NCBI GenBank assembly: GCA_027858795.1
Contig: JAQICF010000003.1
Location: 1-31,869 of the forward strand
DNA length: 31,869 nucleotides
Direction of reading: 5' to 3'
Source: Candidatus Delongbacteria bacterium
GTDB lineage: Bacteria; Delongbacteria; UBA4055
Made by a program: the position numbers and the translations under genes. This document shows, piece after piece, positions 6,435 to 15,574 of the stretch. Under the pieces are notes generated by a model. That model was not told where the DNA came from. It did no database searches and saw only the letters and a list, made by a program, of their open reading frames with translations. Positions within the stretch are counted from its first letter, which is position 1. Each line of letters starts with the position of its first letter.

Positions 6435-7187
6435 CTATTTTCCGATCAAGCTTAAGATCCCGTTAATAAATGTCAATGGATGTGTTGGATTACCCGGCAT
6501 GTAAAGATCTACCTGATATTTTTCTAAAAATTCTCTTTTTATAGCAGGAGAATTTTCAAATATTCCACCAGATATCGCATCAGTTCCAACAAGAATTATA
6601 ATTTTTGGAGCAGGAATCGCATCGTAACATATTTGAAGAGCTTCAGCCATATTTTCAGTAATTGGTCCTGTTATCACAACACCATCAGCATGACGCGGTG
6701 AAGCGACAAATTCAATACCGAAACGACCCATATCAAAATTCACATTTCCGGCTGCATTCAGCTCTATTTCACAGCTACTGTCACCACCAGCGGAAACTTG
6801 CCTTAGTTTTAATGAATTTTTAAAGAATTTTCTAACATCCGGTCTCAAAATTTCCTCATTGAATTTTATCCCTGTATCACCTGATCTGACTATAAGGTTA
6901 TTTCTATCGTTTGATGCAATTTTATAATCGTTCGTAAATTCAATTTTATCCGGACATGCAAATGAACATTCTTTACAAAAAACACATTTCCCGAGATCGA
7001 TCCCAAAACCATTTTCTCTGACAATAGCATCTGAAGGACATAATTTCTGAATCATTTCAGCTTCTGCAGAAGTAATATTGTCCTGAATAACAGGTCTTCC
7101 CCTGAATAAAGGAGTTAGAATAGCACCTTTAAGATCAGGAACATATTGGATGCCATGCTGGCTTAATATTTTAATTTCCTTGAACAT
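6435..7187 (-). CDS. Ehr-type complex small subunit: ferredoxin domain fused to NuoB/HyfI-like domain
   Basis: 250 residues, peripheral subunit of the hydrogenase-related membrane complex. The N-terminal part is a HyfH-like ferredoxin segment with C50-P and C68-x2-C71-x2-C74-x3-C78-P. Together these can ligate one complete [4Fe-4S] cluster; the other motif has lost three cysteines. The C-terminal part is NuoB/HyfI-like: GGDSSCEIEL (134-143), FGIEFVASPRHADGVVITGP, GTDAISGGIF (201-210) and MPGNPTHP. In complex I and group 4 hydrogenases four cysteines here hold the proximal (N2-type) cluster. Here the positions are Asp136, Cys139, Asp203 and Asn233, so the cluster is probably absent. It starts 14 bases after the large-subunit gene, with CGGATGA as ribosome site. 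The fold is clear; conventional electron transfer to a catalytic site is unlikely. Confidence 0.85.
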   Translation of the reverse strand: MFKEIKILSQHGIQYVPDLKGAILTPLFRGRPVIQDNITSAEAEMIQKLCPSDAIVRENGFGIDLGKCVFCKECSFACPDKIEFTNDYKIASNDRNNLIVRSGDTGIKFNEEILRPDVRKFFKNSLKLRQVSAGGDSSCEIELNAAGNVNFDMGRFGIEFVASPRHADGVVITGPITENMAEALQICYDAIPAPKIIILVGTDAISGGIFENSPAIKREFLEKYQVDLYMPGNPTHPLTFINGILSLIGK

Positions 7188-7201
7188 AATTCATCCGATT
7201 T

Positions 7202-8716
7202 TTATAGATCGTTACCACAATAACTTAAATTAAAACTCTTGTTGCAGATCGGGAAGTCTGAAATTTCCTGATCTCTTACAGCCAAAGCCAGAGCTAACCA
7301 ATTATGCAGTGAAGGATCTTTTACTTTGTAATTAGATAATTTTCCATTCTCATCGGTCAATGCAATGTGACATATTTCACCTCTCCAACCCTCAACCGTT
7401 GATATTCCATACCTGTTAGGTTTGAGATTATAATTATAATCAGGTTTCCGTTGAGATTTTTCAGCTTTGATCCACTCTTCCAGTAATTTTCTTATTAATG
7501 CAATAGATTCTTTAACTTCTGAGTATCTTAGCATCCCTCTTGCAAGTACATCTCCGGAATCCAGTAAAACAATATTCGGAGTGATCTTTTTATAAAACTG
7601 AAAAGGATGACTTATACGAATGTCACGTGGAATATTACTGGTTCGGGCTGCCATGCCTACTGCTCCGATCTTTAAAGCCTGTTCATTTGTAACAGACCCG
7701 ATACCGTCAAATCGACTTAATACACTAGGTAATGTATAGATTCTTTCAGCTATGTCAAAATATCTCTTACCTGAATCATCAAGGATCTTAATAATTTCTT
7801 CAACTGTCTTTTCAGAGAGAGGATAATTCGTGCCGAAAGGTCTTATAAGACCTTTACCGAAACGATTTCCACACCAAAACTGTGTAGTATTTATGATCGT
7901 GGTTCTCAATGCTTCACAGACTACCTGTCCGAGTTGATATCCCACATCAGTACACAATGCGGATGTGTCACCTATATGAATAGCAATTCTTTCAAGCTCA
8001 AGGGCAATACATCTTTCTATCTGCAGATCATCCGGTGGAGTAAAATCAGCCAAAGATTCAATAAGCTGACAGTGAGTCAAGGCATGACCGACCGTAGTAT
8101 CACCAGCGATACTTTCAGACAGAATACTTCTTTTAAGAGCATCATCTTTAGATATAAATAATTCTTCTACACTACGATGCTGGTAACCCAGTTGAATTTC
8201 TAAATGTAATACTTTTTCTCCGTTGCAAATGAACCTGAAATGACCGGGCTCGATAACTCCCGCATGAATAGGACCTACACCAACCTCGTGAAGTTCATCT
8301 CCTTCAATTTTAAAGAATGGATAAGTGTTAATTACATTTGATCTGTCAAAACGATCATGTGGATATCTTACTGGTTTAAACCAAGGGTGACCCTTGAAAA
8401 CCACTCCGAAATTCTCAGCGATCTCTCTTTCAAATATATGTAGCTGCATATGTGCAGGAGTTAATGAATTTAAGACGAGATCATCTTTAGATCGTTCGTG
8501 TGAAAGGATATATATTTTATTATTCTTATCATCGGCAACTGAGCAGATAAATTTTAATTTAGCATCAACTTCAATTGCAAAATAGCATAAGCAATGATTT
8601 GTCTGTTCATTTAATAGATCAGTTAATACTTTTGAAAATTCTTCATAACTAAGCAACGGAATATCTGAATTATTCACTGACTTTATATTATTGGATGTTT
8701 CTAAGTAAAGCTTCAT
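7202..8716 (-). CDS. Ehr-type complex large subunit (NuoC/NuoD or HyfG-like), no Ni-Fe ligands
   Basis: 504 residues from ATG at 8716, chosen because AGAG sits six bases before it; a longer frame to 8791 would overlap hyfF by 67 bases. The first ~150 residues are the 30-kDa NuoC/HycE-N domain with EREIAENFGVVFKGHPWF. The rest is the 49-kDa/large-subunit domain with LHLEIQLGYQHRSVEELF and VEGWRGE. In hydrogenases C-G-x-C after the RxCGxC position binds nickel; here it reads SIAGDTTVGH with A204 and T207. The C-terminal DPCxxC is replaced by DFPICNKSFNLSYCGNDL (487-504), whose cysteines do not align. So no Ni-Fe site and no H2 chemistry. This matches the Ehr (energy-converting hydrogenase-related) group, whose reaction is unknown. 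Confidence 0.88.
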   Translation of the reverse strand: MKLYLETSNNIKSVNNSDIPLLSYEEFSKVLTDLLNEQTNHCLCYFAIEVDAKLKFICSVADDKNNKIYILSHERSKDDLVLNSLTPAHMQLHIFEREIAENFGVVFKGHPWFKPVRYPHDRFDRSNVINTYPFFKIEGDELHEVGVGPIHAGVIEPGHFRFICNGEKVLHLEIQLGYQHRSVEELFISKDDALKRSILSESIAGDTTVGHALTHCQLIESLADFTPPDDLQIERCIALELERIAIHIGDTSALCTDVGYQLGQVVCEALRTTIINTTQFWCGNRFGKGLIRPFGTNYPLSEKTVEEIIKILDDSGKRYFDIAERIYTLPSVLSRFDGIGSVTNEQALKIGAVGMAARTSNIPRDIRISHPFQFYKKITPNIVLLDSGDVLARGMLRYSEVKESIALIRKLLEEWIKAEKSQRKPDYNYNLKPNRYGISTVEGWRGEICHIALTDENGKLSNYKVKDPSLHNWLALALAVRDQEISDFPICNKSFNLSYCGNDL

Positions 8717-8724
8717 CATTTTCT

Positions 8725-10152
8725 CTATTTTAATAATACACTGATGCTTTGGTTGATTAATTCTTTTAGGAAAGCAGGTTGATAGAAACATAGCACTATC
8801 ACTATCGAAAGAAAAATAAACTGACTGATAGTTTCAAGTGGATTTACCTTTTCCGTAGCTGATAAATTCAATTTTACTCTTGGAGGTGAGAAAACAATAT
8901 GCATTATCCTTATCGTAAGAGCATATATAATTGAACTAAGAAGTATTGCAACCGAAATTAGGATAAACCATCTTTCGTTTTCTACTAAAGTTCTAAATAT
9001 CATCAATTCTGCCACGAACAAACCTGAAGGAGGTATCGCCATAATTGCTACAGCTCCGATAATAAGTACCAGCGCACCTGCGGGATAATGCTTAAGATAT
9101 CTTCCGCTTTCATCAAGTTTCACTGTTCCGAGTTTTCTATTAAGCTGATTCATTTGAATAAACAGACTTGATTTGATGAAAGAATGAACTATCAGTAGTA
9201 GTATCGCTGCATAATAACCCTTTCCACCCATTCCTAGTGCGATCGAAACAAGTCCCATATTTTCCAGTGTCGAATAAGCCAACATTCTTTTCAGGTATTT
9301 TGCTTTCAACATATAACCTGCAGCTGTAAGCAGAGATAAAAATCCTACCAGGATTAAAATATTATTCATCCACGGAAATATTTCAGAATTGGATAAAGAA
9401 CCGTAAACTCTGAAAATAGTTATAAAACCCATGTTTACAAGTCCGGTAGATATCAGGGCACCAACCGGTGAAGGTGCAACTGAATTAGCATCTATGCCGA
9501 CAGTATGCATAGGAAAAATTTCCATTTTTGTGCCAAAACCAACAAATATAAATAAGAAAGCAATTTTTAAGTAGAGTGGTTTTGCCGTTGATGCAACAGC
9601 TGATATAGAACTAAAAGAGAGATCATTATATGCTGTCCCCTCCATAGTCATAGATATGAACAGAATTCCTATAAACGCTAATGCGATGCCTACAGAACTC
9701 AAAAATATGTATTTCCAGGTTGCTTCAAGCGATAATGATGTTCTGTCATGATAGATCAAACCTGCAACTGCTAAAGTACTCGCTTCTGCGAATATCCACA
9801 TTGCAGAAAGATTATTTGATAAATATGCTCCTGAGATCGAAGCAACAAGTATTATCAGAGAAGCGTGATAAATATTATATTTCCTGGTTTCGTCATTGGC
9901 GACATAAATAAAACCGTGATAAATAACAGCAGTTACAACTATCGAAAGGATTGATAAAAAGAGTATTGATAAACTATCATAAGTAAAATAAATAAGTTCC
10001 GATCCATTAATCTTTGTCCATGAAATAACTGAAAAAGCTAAATGAAAAACACCGTAGAATATTACTAATGATCTTGTCAGAGTTTTATTTTTACCTGCAA
10101 GAATTGTAACACTTGTTAAAATAGATATTATAAAGAATATTCCTAAGATCAT
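8725..10152 (-). CDS. HyfF-like antiporter-type membrane subunit
   Basis: 475 residues, about 14 membrane helices, NuoL/M/N and Mrp-antiporter family. It is expected to move H+ or Na+ across the inner membrane as part of the Ehr-type complex. Key charged residues of the ion path are present: E123 in WIFAEAST, K147 in EATWKY, K209-E211 in GFGTKMEIF, H216 in MHTVGI, and K plus H in LKRMLAYSTLEN..VHSFIKSS. VAPSPVGAL is the family's APSP loop. It starts three bases after hyfE with AAGGA before the ATG. Next to HyfB it is the second antiporter-like subunit of the complex. Confidence 0.88.
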   Translation of the reverse strand: MILGIFFIISILTSVTILAGKNKTLTRSLVIFYGVFHLAFSVISWTKINGSELIYFTYDSLSILFLSILSIVVTAVIYHGFIYVANDETRKYNIYHASLIILVASISGAYLSNNLSAMWIFAEASTLAVAGLIYHDRTSLSLEATWKYIFLSSVGIALAFIGILFISMTMEGTAYNDLSFSSISAVASTAKPLYLKIAFLFIFVGFGTKMEIFPMHTVGIDANSVAPSPVGALISTGLVNMGFITIFRVYGSLSNSEIFPWMNNILILVGFLSLLTAAGYMLKAKYLKRMLAYSTLENMGLVSIALGMGGKGYYAAILLLIVHSFIKSSLFIQMNQLNRKLGTVKLDESGRYLKHYPAGALVLIIGAVAIMAIPPSGLFVAELMIFRTLVENERWFILISVAILLSSIIYALTIRIMHIVFSPPRVKLNLSATEKVNPLETISQFIFLSIVIVLCFYQPAFLKELINQSISVLLK

Positions 10153-10154
10153 CG

Positions 10155-10769
10155 TTAATCCTTCAGCATTGTAAGTTCATTAATGTTCGGTTTTAATTTC
10201 ATTCCAAAGAAACCAAGTATCAGTACTCCTACAAAGATATCAAGCAAAATACCAATGTTTATAAGCATCGGCATTTCATTACCTATAGCCATTGAAAAGA
10301 TAAAAACAGAATTTTCCAATACAAGAAATCCTATTAGATGGGAGATTATCAGTTTATGTGTTACTATTATTATCAATCCTGAAAATAGTGTAAAAAATGC
10401 AATTGTGAAAAATTCAGTATTTATATTAGGATTTTTTAATATATTTGCCATGAAAATGCTTATTAACAATGAAATTATGATCAAAATAAGCGAATAAAAT
10501 CCTGATAAAGCATTATTGTGAACTTTAAATACTTTTGTATTTCTAATAATTTTATTCAACATATACGGTACAACAATAGCCTTGAATAACAGTGTTTCTG
10601 AAGAAATGAATAATAGATCTACCATCTTTACTTCGTTCAATTCAGCAAAAGTCATTCCAAAAAGGATCAAACCTTGTATACCAAGAAGTCTCGAATAAAT
10701 TATATACCTCTCAGAAACTGCTAAATATATGATCGTTATTGCAAATAATACTGTTAAATAATTTATCAT
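10155..10769 (-). CDS. HyfE-like membrane subunit
   Basis: 204 residues and mostly hydrophobic, with about seven helices including a NuoK-like C-terminal part (IIIVTHKLIISHLIGFLVLE, then ENSVFIFSMAIGNEMPM). HyfE-type subunits sit between the antiporter-like and NuoH-like subunits in group 4 hydrogenases and Ehr complexes. A membrane Glu in LENSVF and another in AIGNEMP fit the NuoK pattern of buried carboxylates. The ATG follows the hyfC stop codon directly (TAAATG), indicating tight coupling. Confidence 0.82.
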   Translation of the reverse strand: MINYLTVLFAITIIYLAVSERYIIYSRLLGIQGLILFGMTFAELNEVKMVDLLFISSETLLFKAIVVPYMLNKIIRNTKVFKVHNNALSGFYSLILIIISLLISIFMANILKNPNINTEFFTIAFFTLFSGLIIIVTHKLIISHLIGFLVLENSVFIFSMAIGNEMPMLINIGILLDIFVGVLILGFFGMKLKPNINELTMLKD

Positions 10770-11681
10770 TTACCCTATTTTCCCTGTGAAAATTATTATG
10801 ATAACAAACGCAATAAGTGATATCGCCGAAAGAGTTAAAATGAAACTAGAATTGTTTTCCATTTTTTTCCTTGCTCTGAAAGATTCTAACAAACCTATGA
10901 TCATTGCAAACATCATCTGAATTATAATAAACAATGAAACTTGTAGTGTGAAATTCCAATTTGCAGGTACGGATATATTGTAGATCAAAGCTCCATAGAC
11001 AGCAAATTTAAGATATGAAGTAATGTGGATGAGTGCTTTATCATAACCACTGTTATCCAATATCATTACTTCGTGTATCATTGTTAATTCAAGGTGTGTT
11101 TTGGGATCATCAACAGGAAATCTACTGTTCTCTATCATTGCTATTTGAATAAATAAATAAACTGCGATAATGCTGAAAATAAATATAAAATCACTGCCTA
11201 GAATATAGAATTGAGCGAAAATATCTGAAAATGAAGTATAACCCGTCAACATCGCCAATGTTGCAAGAAGAATAAAGAAAGCCGGTTCAACCAACATTGA
11301 AAACAAAGCTTCCCTGTTTGCTCCCATTCCTTCAAACCCACTACCAGTATCCAAAGCAGATATTATTATAAAGAACTTACCAATTGCAAGTAAATATGCA
11401 AAATATACAAAATCACTGTCAAAATTAATTATTGCAGGTTGATTTGCAAATGGGATCAGTAGCATAGAGCATAACACAGCTGACAATCCAATAGTTGGAG
11501 CTATTTGGAAGATCATACTCGTTGTTTTGCTGAAAACACTTCCTTTCATTAAAAGCACTTTTATATCTTTTAACGGTTGTAATACCCCCGGACCTTTTCT
11601 GCCTGAAAGAATGCTTTTTGTCCTAAGAATAACTCCCGGGAAAAAAAATGCTGATAATATTATTAAAAATAATCCCGTCAT
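10770..11681 (-). CDS. HyfC/NuoH-like membrane subunit
   Basis: 303 residues with about eight helices. It is the quinone-pocket/coupling subunit of the complex I superfamily that docks the soluble arm onto the membrane. Family blocks are GRKGPGVLQPLKDIKVL (27-43), MGANREALFSMLVEPAF (119-135) and ENSRFPVDDPKTHLELTMIH (184-203). These match HyfC/EchB rather than true NuoH. The conserved acidic loop is intact, so coupling between the soluble arm and ion pumping may be kept even though redox centres are lost. It starts one base after the hyfB stop. Confidence 0.9.
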   Translation of the reverse strand: MTGLFLIILSAFFFPGVILRTKSILSGRKGPGVLQPLKDIKVLLMKGSVFSKTTSMIFQIAPTIGLSAVLCSMLLIPFANQPAIINFDSDFVYFAYLLAIGKFFIIISALDTGSGFEGMGANREALFSMLVEPAFFILLATLAMLTGYTSFSDIFAQFYILGSDFIFIFSIIAVYLFIQIAMIENSRFPVDDPKTHLELTMIHEVMILDNSGYDKALIHITSYLKFAVYGALIYNISVPANWNFTLQVSLFIIIQMMFAMIIGLLESFRARKKMENNSSFILTLSAISLIAFVIIIIFTGKIG

Positions 11682-11682
11682 A

Positions 11683-13677
11683 TCAGATCAACTCAAAATA
11701 AGTTAATATTAAAGCGATTATTATGAATAAGAATGTATAAAGTATGTAATGATTTATCTGTCCAGTCTGCATTACAGCGATCTTTTTTAATATACTGAGC
11801 AGGAAGTTCTTTGGATAATTTATCAGGTAATCCTTAAATATATCTGTTGTCTGAGTCTTAAAATGACGAGTCTCAGGGAAAATATCATCATCTTCAATCT
11901 TTTTACTTTTTTTCTTTGATCTTAGAATAGGATTTGCTAATTCAACAAAATTATTTGCAAAAGATGTGGAAGTATATTGATGACTGCTTGAACCAGCAGT
12001 GTATCCACAGCCCCATGTATCTCCGATAGTTGTGAGCTTGTTTTTTAAGTGATACTTTCTGAAAAATAATAACACAATTGTTAATATTATGAACAAACCA
12101 CTTATAGCACTGATCTTAAGTAAATTATTTGATACTGTACTTATTTCGGCAAGATGTATGCCTGTCAATCCAAACGATTCAATAACTATATTAAATGTTG
12201 GGACAACAAAAAAAGATGAGGCTAAACCTACAAACATTATCACACCTACTATCAAATAACTTGGAAATAGCATAAATTTACTTACTTCTTTAGCTGATCT
12301 TGCCCGTATACTTCTGGCTTGTCCTAAAAATGTAATACCAAATGCTTTTGTAAAACAGAAAAGTGCCAATCCGCCAATCAGTGTAAGACCGACTATTCCT
12401 GATAATATTATGAAAGATAAATACAGATCTGAACCTGATAAAGTTTTGAACATTCCTGAATAAATTAGATATTCTGAGATAAAACCATTGAAAGGTGGCA
12501 AACCACAAATTGCGAGAGATCCTATAAGAAAGAAAACCGCAGTATATGGCATTTTTTTGATCAAACCTCCCAAGTGTTCGACATTTCTTGTTCTTGCTGC
12601 CTGATTTATAGATCCGGCATTGTAAAACAATAAAGACTTAAACAACGAGTGATTTAATACATGTAACAGACCTCCGCTGAAACCCAGCAAGATCAAACCC
12701 GTATTTTCTACTGACAATCCGATAACTCCAAGACCTATACCAATCCCTATAATGCCAATATTCTCAATACTATGATACGCCAATAATCGCTTAATATCAT
12801 GTTGAACAATTGCCATCATAACTCCAAGTATCCCTGAAATAAGAGAAACAAATAGTATTATGTTCCCTATGACAAATAAATCATTCTGTAACGAGATCAC
12901 AACTCTTAATATACCATAAATTCCCATTTTTATCATTACACCGGACATGACTCCTGAAACATGAGAAGGAGCAGCCGGATGAGCTTGGGGAAGCCAGGTA
13001 TGCAAAGGTATAAAACCGGCTTTCATTCCAAATCCGATGAAAAACAAAATGAAAAGAAATATATTTGAATGATCCGAAAAATATGGTGTTAATGCAGCAA
13101 ACCCCATTATGCCAGTAGCTTTCTCAGCGAGAAGAAAAGCGATCAATATAAAAAACATCCCTATGTGCATTTGAATCAAATAGCTTATGCCTGTTTTCAT
13201 TATTGAACGGGTTTCTGCGTTAAAAATTACTAACATGAACGATGATAATGCCATTATCTCCCAAAGAATAATAAAAGCTACACCATCCTGTAGCATAACT
13301 ACCATTATCATTGACAGATACAACCAGAGATAAGAAAAATAATGTATTGAAAAACTAAGCGGATATTTTATACGCCGGTAAGGTTCCAGGTACTTATAGG
13401 CATAAATAAATCCTGTCAGTGATGTAAAATTTACAACAAGTAAAAAAAAGGCTGATAATTTGTCGATCGTCAAAGAAAAATCGTAATTGATAAAATCGAA
13501 ATTCAAATCAATTACAATAGAGCTATTCGAAATAAATAAGGTTTGAATACTCCAAATTGAACTTAAAACTATACCTGAAAGCAAAAGGAATAGTGTGAAA
13601 AAATATTTGTATTTATTTGGTATAAAGTAAATTACAAATGATAAAATAATTATGAGTAGGAACAAATCTGATTGCAT
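11683..13677 (-). CDS. HyfB-like antiporter-type membrane subunit
   Basis: 664 residues from ATG at 13677; an in-frame TTG at 13713 would add 12 residues and has an equally weak ribosome site. It has about 16 membrane helices, NuoL/HyfB type, and is the distal ion-pumping subunit. Ion-path residues are intact: E140 in LWEIMALSS, K219 in GFGMKAGFIPLHTWLPQAHP, the APSHVSG loop, K250, and K/H in DIKRLLAYHSIEN. Near the C-terminus GDTWGCGY is the HyfB-specific motif after the last antiporter helix, followed by a lateral-helix-like tail and a final membrane helix. First gene of the hyfB-C-E-F-G-I operon; a TTGACA promoter lies at 13749-13777. Confidence 0.88.
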   Translation of the reverse strand: MQSDLFLLIIILSFVIYFIPNKYKYFFTLFLLLSGIVLSSIWSIQTLFISNSSIVIDLNFDFINYDFSLTIDKLSAFFLLVVNFTSLTGFIYAYKYLEPYRRIKYPLSFSIHYFSYLWLYLSMIMVVMLQDGVAFIILWEIMALSSFMLVIFNAETRSIMKTGISYLIQMHIGMFFILIAFLLAEKATGIMGFAALTPYFSDHSNIFLFILFFIGFGMKAGFIPLHTWLPQAHPAAPSHVSGVMSGVMIKMGIYGILRVVISLQNDLFVIGNIILFVSLISGILGVMMAIVQHDIKRLLAYHSIENIGIIGIGIGLGVIGLSVENTGLILLGFSGGLLHVLNHSLFKSLLFYNAGSINQAARTRNVEHLGGLIKKMPYTAVFFLIGSLAICGLPPFNGFISEYLIYSGMFKTLSGSDLYLSFIILSGIVGLTLIGGLALFCFTKAFGITFLGQARSIRARSAKEVSKFMLFPSYLIVGVIMFVGLASSFFVVPTFNIVIESFGLTGIHLAEISTVSNNLLKISAISGLFIILTIVLLFFRKYHLKNKLTTIGDTWGCGYTAGSSSHQYTSTSFANNFVELANPILRSKKKSKKIEDDDIFPETRHFKTQTTDIFKDYLINYPKNFLLSILKKIAVMQTGQINHYILYTFLFIIIALILTYFELI

Positions 13678-13748
13678 CTTGATATATTCTCTGATAAATA
13701 GTTCTATTTTCAAGTAACAGGCTCAAAATGCAAGCCTTTCCGGTAGTG

Positions 13749-13777
13749 AATTTAACTTAAAATAATATTGTTGTCAA
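13749..13777 (-). promoter_or_regulatory. Sigma-70 promoter for the Ehr-type operon
   Basis: Minus-strand TTGACA (13777-13772) and TAAATT (13754-13749) are 17 bp apart. The -35 overlaps the stop codon of the upstream YgiQ gene (13774-13776). The start point would be near 13742, leaving a short leader before hyfB. It fits the 17-bp spacing of the other candidate promoters in this window. Confidence 0.4.
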
Positions 13778-15444
13778 TTTCTTTTTTTCCACCACTGCAT
13801 CATCTCTCTATGCTTCTTTCTCTCTTCGTAACTCTTTGCAACATGGATCTTCTCTCCGGTGAAAAAATTCTTCTCAGTATAATACATAGCTGCAGCAATT
13901 GTCATTGGTAAAGGTATGAAATCCTGAACCTGCTCTACCCTGATATTATATCTCTTTAGATAATACATCATGTTCTCTGCATCAGTCAAAGTAGTACCTG
14001 GAAATGCGGAGATTAAATATGGAAGAACATATTGCTCTGACTTCGAATATTTCTTAAAGATTTCTACAAATTCTTCGTATTTATCAATAGCAGGTTTAAA
14101 CATAAGATCAAGTATTCTACTATCAGTATGCTCCGGAGCTATCTTTAATATACCTGAAGTATAACTTTCAGCAACTTGCCGGATATAATCATTGTCTTTT
14201 AGAGCTAATTCATGTCTGATACCGCTATTGATGAAAACCTTGTGATCTTTTTTGATCTCTTTGTACAGTGAAAGAAGTTGTTTGTGATCTGTGTTTAAAT
14301 TCTTACAGAAATTCGGATGGATACAGGATAATCTTTTACACTTCTTACAAAGTTCCTGATCATTCCCTTTCATTCGATACATATTTGCTGAAGGACCACC
14401 AAGATCAGTGATAGTCTTTAACTTTGCAGTAGCAATTTCATCTTTTATATTTTTCTCTGATCTACTCTGTATAAAGTTGCCCTGATGTAACGATATCGAA
14501 CAAAAAGTACACCCTCCAAAACACCCTCTATGAATAGTGATAGAATTTCTTATCATGTCAAAAGCAGGAATTCTTTCCTTATACATTGGATGTGGAGCTC
14601 TTTCGAACTCAAGCTCGAAAACTTCATCTAAATTATCATCCGGGAGTATAGGAGGATTAACTACCAGGAAACGACCGTTGGTCTCCTGGATCAAACCAGT
14701 ATTCAAATATGGATTTATATGTTCATAAATTATCTTGTCGGCTTTAAGAAATTCATCTTTATCTGAGCTTACTTTTTCGTAGGAAGGCAATTCTACATAT
14801 TTAGTATTTTCAGTTTCTCTGATATTTTCTATAGAATCTTTCTTTGCTATTAAAGCAGTTCCTCTTAAATCTGTGATATCTTTTATGTCTTTCCCAGAAT
14901 TAAGTTCGTGTGTAACATTTAAAGTTGTTCTCTCCCCTTGTCCAAATACTATCATGTCTGCTTTGGAATCAAATAAAATAGACCTTCTAACTTTCTCAGA
15001 CCAGTAGTCGTAGTGAGCTACCCTTCTCAAACTTGCTTCTACACCACCAATAATAACAGGAACACCTTTATAATTTTCCTTTACCTTATTAGTGTAAGCT
15101 ATCACAGCTCTGTCAGGTCGAGTATTGCCTTTGTTTATCTCATCATAGTCATTAGTACGGCGTTTCTTCTTGTTTGCAGTATAATTATTCACCATTGAAT
15201 CAACGTTACCTGAAGAAATACCGATGAACAGTTTAGGTACCGGCAGTTGATTGAAATCTATATTTGAACTAATATTCGGCTGAGATATAATACCGACTTT
15301 GTAGCCGTGTTTTACAAGATATTTACCAACGATACTTGCACCAAAAGACGGATGATCAATATACGCATCACCTGAGACTAAGATAATATCCAGGCTATCC
15401 CATCCCAGTTCTTTCATTTCTTTTATGTTTGTTGGTAGAAACAT
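13774..15444 (-). CDS. ygiQ: YgiQ-family radical SAM protein (UPF0313)
   Basis: 556 residues. The YgiQ N-terminal domain with DSLDIILVSGDAYIDHPSFG (17-36) is followed by a radical SAM barrel. The cluster motif is C308-FGG-C312-TF-C315, i.e. CxxxCxxC, which binds the [4Fe-4S] that cleaves S-adenosylmethionine. A second cysteine set typical of this family follows: C366-x2-C369-x4-C374-x5-C380, after MYRMKGND. The reaction of YgiQ proteins is not established. The protein is shorter than the ~700-residue enterobacterial form, lacking the disordered C-terminus, as is common outside proteobacteria. AAAGGG lies six bases before the ATG. It is the gene before the Ehr operon, but that operon has its own promoter candidate. 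Confidence 0.92.
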   Translation of the reverse strand: MFLPTNIKEMKELGWDSLDIILVSGDAYIDHPSFGASIVGKYLVKHGYKVGIISQPNISSNIDFNQLPVPKLFIGISSGNVDSMVNNYTANKKKRRTNDYDEINKGNTRPDRAVIAYTNKVKENYKGVPVIIGGVEASLRRVAHYDYWSEKVRRSILFDSKADMIVFGQGERTTLNVTHELNSGKDIKDITDLRGTALIAKKDSIENIRETENTKYVELPSYEKVSSDKDEFLKADKIIYEHINPYLNTGLIQETNGRFLVVNPPILPDDNLDEVFELEFERAPHPMYKERIPAFDMIRNSITIHRGCFGGCTFCSISLHQGNFIQSRSEKNIKDEIATAKLKTITDLGGPSANMYRMKGNDQELCKKCKRLSCIHPNFCKNLNTDHKQLLSLYKEIKKDHKVFINSGIRHELALKDNDYIRQVAESYTSGILKIAPEHTDSRILDLMFKPAIDKYEEFVEIFKKYSKSEQYVLPYLISAFPGTTLTDAENMMYYLKRYNIRVEQVQDFIPLPMTIAAAMYYTEKNFFTGEKIHVAKSYEERKKHREMMQWWKKRN

Positions 15445-15515
15445 TATTTTCCCTTTTATAAACGGTCATCGAGTGATTACGGAGTAATATTACCGAGATG
15501 CCCGATCTTGGATAC

Positions 15516-15541
15516 AAAAAAGGGCGTATATTGATACGCCC
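15516..15541 (-). terminator. Rho-independent terminator after the cyclase-like gene
   Basis: GGGCGTAT (15522-15529) and ATACGCCC (15534-15541) form a perfect 8-bp stem with a 4-base loop. On the minus strand the stem is followed by six T residues (15521-15516). It lies 33 bases after the stop of the 1393-residue gene and ends the rpmH-to-cyclase-like operon. Confidence 0.9.
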
Positions 15542-15574
15542 CTAGTACAAACGCATATCTTGCGTCTCATATCT

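Noticed and set aside
8717..8791. 25-residue N-terminal extension of the large subunit
   Set aside because: It overlaps the upstream gene and lacks a ribosome site; the ATG at 8716 has AGAG at proper distance.
6435..13713. Active group 4 [NiFe] hydrogenase (Ech/Hyf)
   Set aside because: All four Ni-Fe cysteines of the large subunit are absent and most proximal-cluster ligands are replaced, so H2 chemistry is not expected.
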